This document shows positions 6,501-7,083 of a stretch of 7,083 nt of DNA, piece by piece. Made by a program: the position numbers and the translations under genes. How positions within the stretch are numbered: position 1 is the stretch's first letter; every line of letters starts with the position of its first letter. The stretch covers positions 1 through 7,083 of the forward strand of contig CAMCHA010000130.1 of the NCBI GenBank assembly GCA_945874515.1, in the 5' to 3' direction. The notes under the pieces were generated by a model. The model had not been told where the DNA came from, did no database searches, and worked only from the letters and a program-made list of their open reading frames with translations. Origin of the DNA: Asaia bogorensis (GTDB lineage Bacteria > Pseudomonadota > Alphaproteobacteria > Acetobacterales > Acetobacteraceae).

Positions 6501-7083
6501 GTGCGTTTGGGACGTCGTTTATTCGCTGCCAGCGCATTGGCGCTGCCTGGATTGCTGAAGCTTCGAAGCGCTTCGGCGCAATCAGCCTGGCCCAATCGGC
6601 CGATACGGTTGGTGGTGCCTTATCCGCCTGGCGGAGCAAGCGATATTTCGGGGCGCCTGCAGGCCGAAGTTTTGCAGAAGGCGCTGGGCAGCCCAGTAGT
6701 GGTGGATAATCGCAGCGGTGCTGGCGGTACCGTTGGTACTGCCCATGTCGCTCAAGCGGCACCAGATGGCTATACGGTCATGATGGCGAGCCCATCTTCC
6801 CATCTTGGCGCGCCCTTACTGTTTCGCACGCCAGGCTATGAAGGCGTGGATGATTTCACCCATATCGCGACTTTCTCTATCGGTACCGCGATTGTCTGTG
6901 TTCATCCCGGCTTGCCGATACGCAACATCCAAGAATTGATCGCCTATGCGAAGTCCAATCCTGGCAAGCTGAATTATGGATCCGCCGGGGCGGGGGGCGC
7001 CAATCACATGCTTGGTGTGCTGTTCATGCTGCGCACGGGCACGGAATTGACGCATGTGCCTTATCGTGGTGCGGCGCCGGCGC
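6501..7083 (+). CDS. TTT/Bug-family periplasmic solute-binding protein, N-terminal part (cut by the window edge)
   Basis: The first 194 residues of a tripartite tricarboxylate transporter (TTT) receptor, also called the Bug family, are visible; the family is usually about 300-330 residues, so roughly the last third is missing. The N-terminus MRLGRRLF followed by a hydrophobic core and ASA|QS (cleavage after Ala26) is a signal peptide, with a twin arginine at 5-6 that could permit Tat export. Family motifs are WPNRPI at 30-35, YPPGGASD at 41-48, DNRSGAGG at 69-76, DGYT at 89-92, and the later GGANHM and THVPYRGAAPA segments. Such proteins bind carboxylates or small organic acids in the periplasm. 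The gene lies 33 bases after the permease and could belong to the same transcript, but it is not part of an ABC system. No TctA or TctB membrane partner is visible, and orphan Bug genes are common. Confidence 0.92.
   Translation, partial: MRLGRRLFAASALALPGLLKLRSASAQSAWPNRPIRLVVPYPPGGASDISGRLQAEVLQKALGSPVVVDNRSGAGGTVGTAHVAQAAPDGYTVMMASPSSHLGAPLLFRTPGYEGVDDFTHIATFSIGTAIVCVHPGLPIRNIQELIAYAKSNPGKLNYGSAGAGGANHMLGVLFMLRTGTELTHVPYRGAAPA

Overview
The window reads as high-GC chromosomal DNA of an alphaproteobacterium, most likely of the Acetobacteraceae/Rhodospirillales type. This is inferred from GC-rich codon use, GTG starts, and the mix of a TTT/Bug-type binding protein with a DapA-like and FAD-oxidase catabolic locus. 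No rRNA, tRNA, CRISPR array or insertion sequence was seen.

Layout: positions 1-3923 are read on the minus strand and 4001-7083 on the plus strand, diverging from a short control region at 3924-4000. The left edge holds the N-terminal part of a short-chain dehydrogenase (1-403), noticeably AT-richer than the rest. Next is a 155-residue ORF (480-947) resembling the C-terminal half of phage virion/tail-type proteins and probably a remnant. The main gene (1026-3923) encodes one ~965-residue polypeptide. It joins a [2Fe-2S] ferredoxin domain, an FAD/NAD-type dehydrogenase with a second cysteine cluster, and a DAO-type FAD amino-acid oxidase. In HcnABC, opine-oxidase and D-hydroxyproline-dehydrogenase systems these are separate subunits.

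On the plus strand are a DapA-superfamily lyase/deaminase lacking the carboxylate-binding Arg of true dihydrodipicolinate synthase (4001-4912), a periplasmic amino-acid-type ABC binding protein (4936-5760), its membrane permease (5778-6467), and the start of a TTT/Bug solute-binding protein (6501 to the right edge).

Inferred joint role: the ABC components import an amino acid or imino acid, the fused flavo-iron-sulfur enzyme oxidises it (a D-amino or cyclic imino acid), and the DapA-like enzyme acts on the resulting imine or keto acid. The closest described logic is trans-4-hydroxyproline catabolism: D-hydroxyproline dehydrogenase followed by 1-pyrroline-4-hydroxy-2-carboxylate deaminase. The epimerase and semialdehyde dehydrogenase that would confirm this are not in the window, so the substrate stays a hypothesis. 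No ABC ATPase is encoded here.
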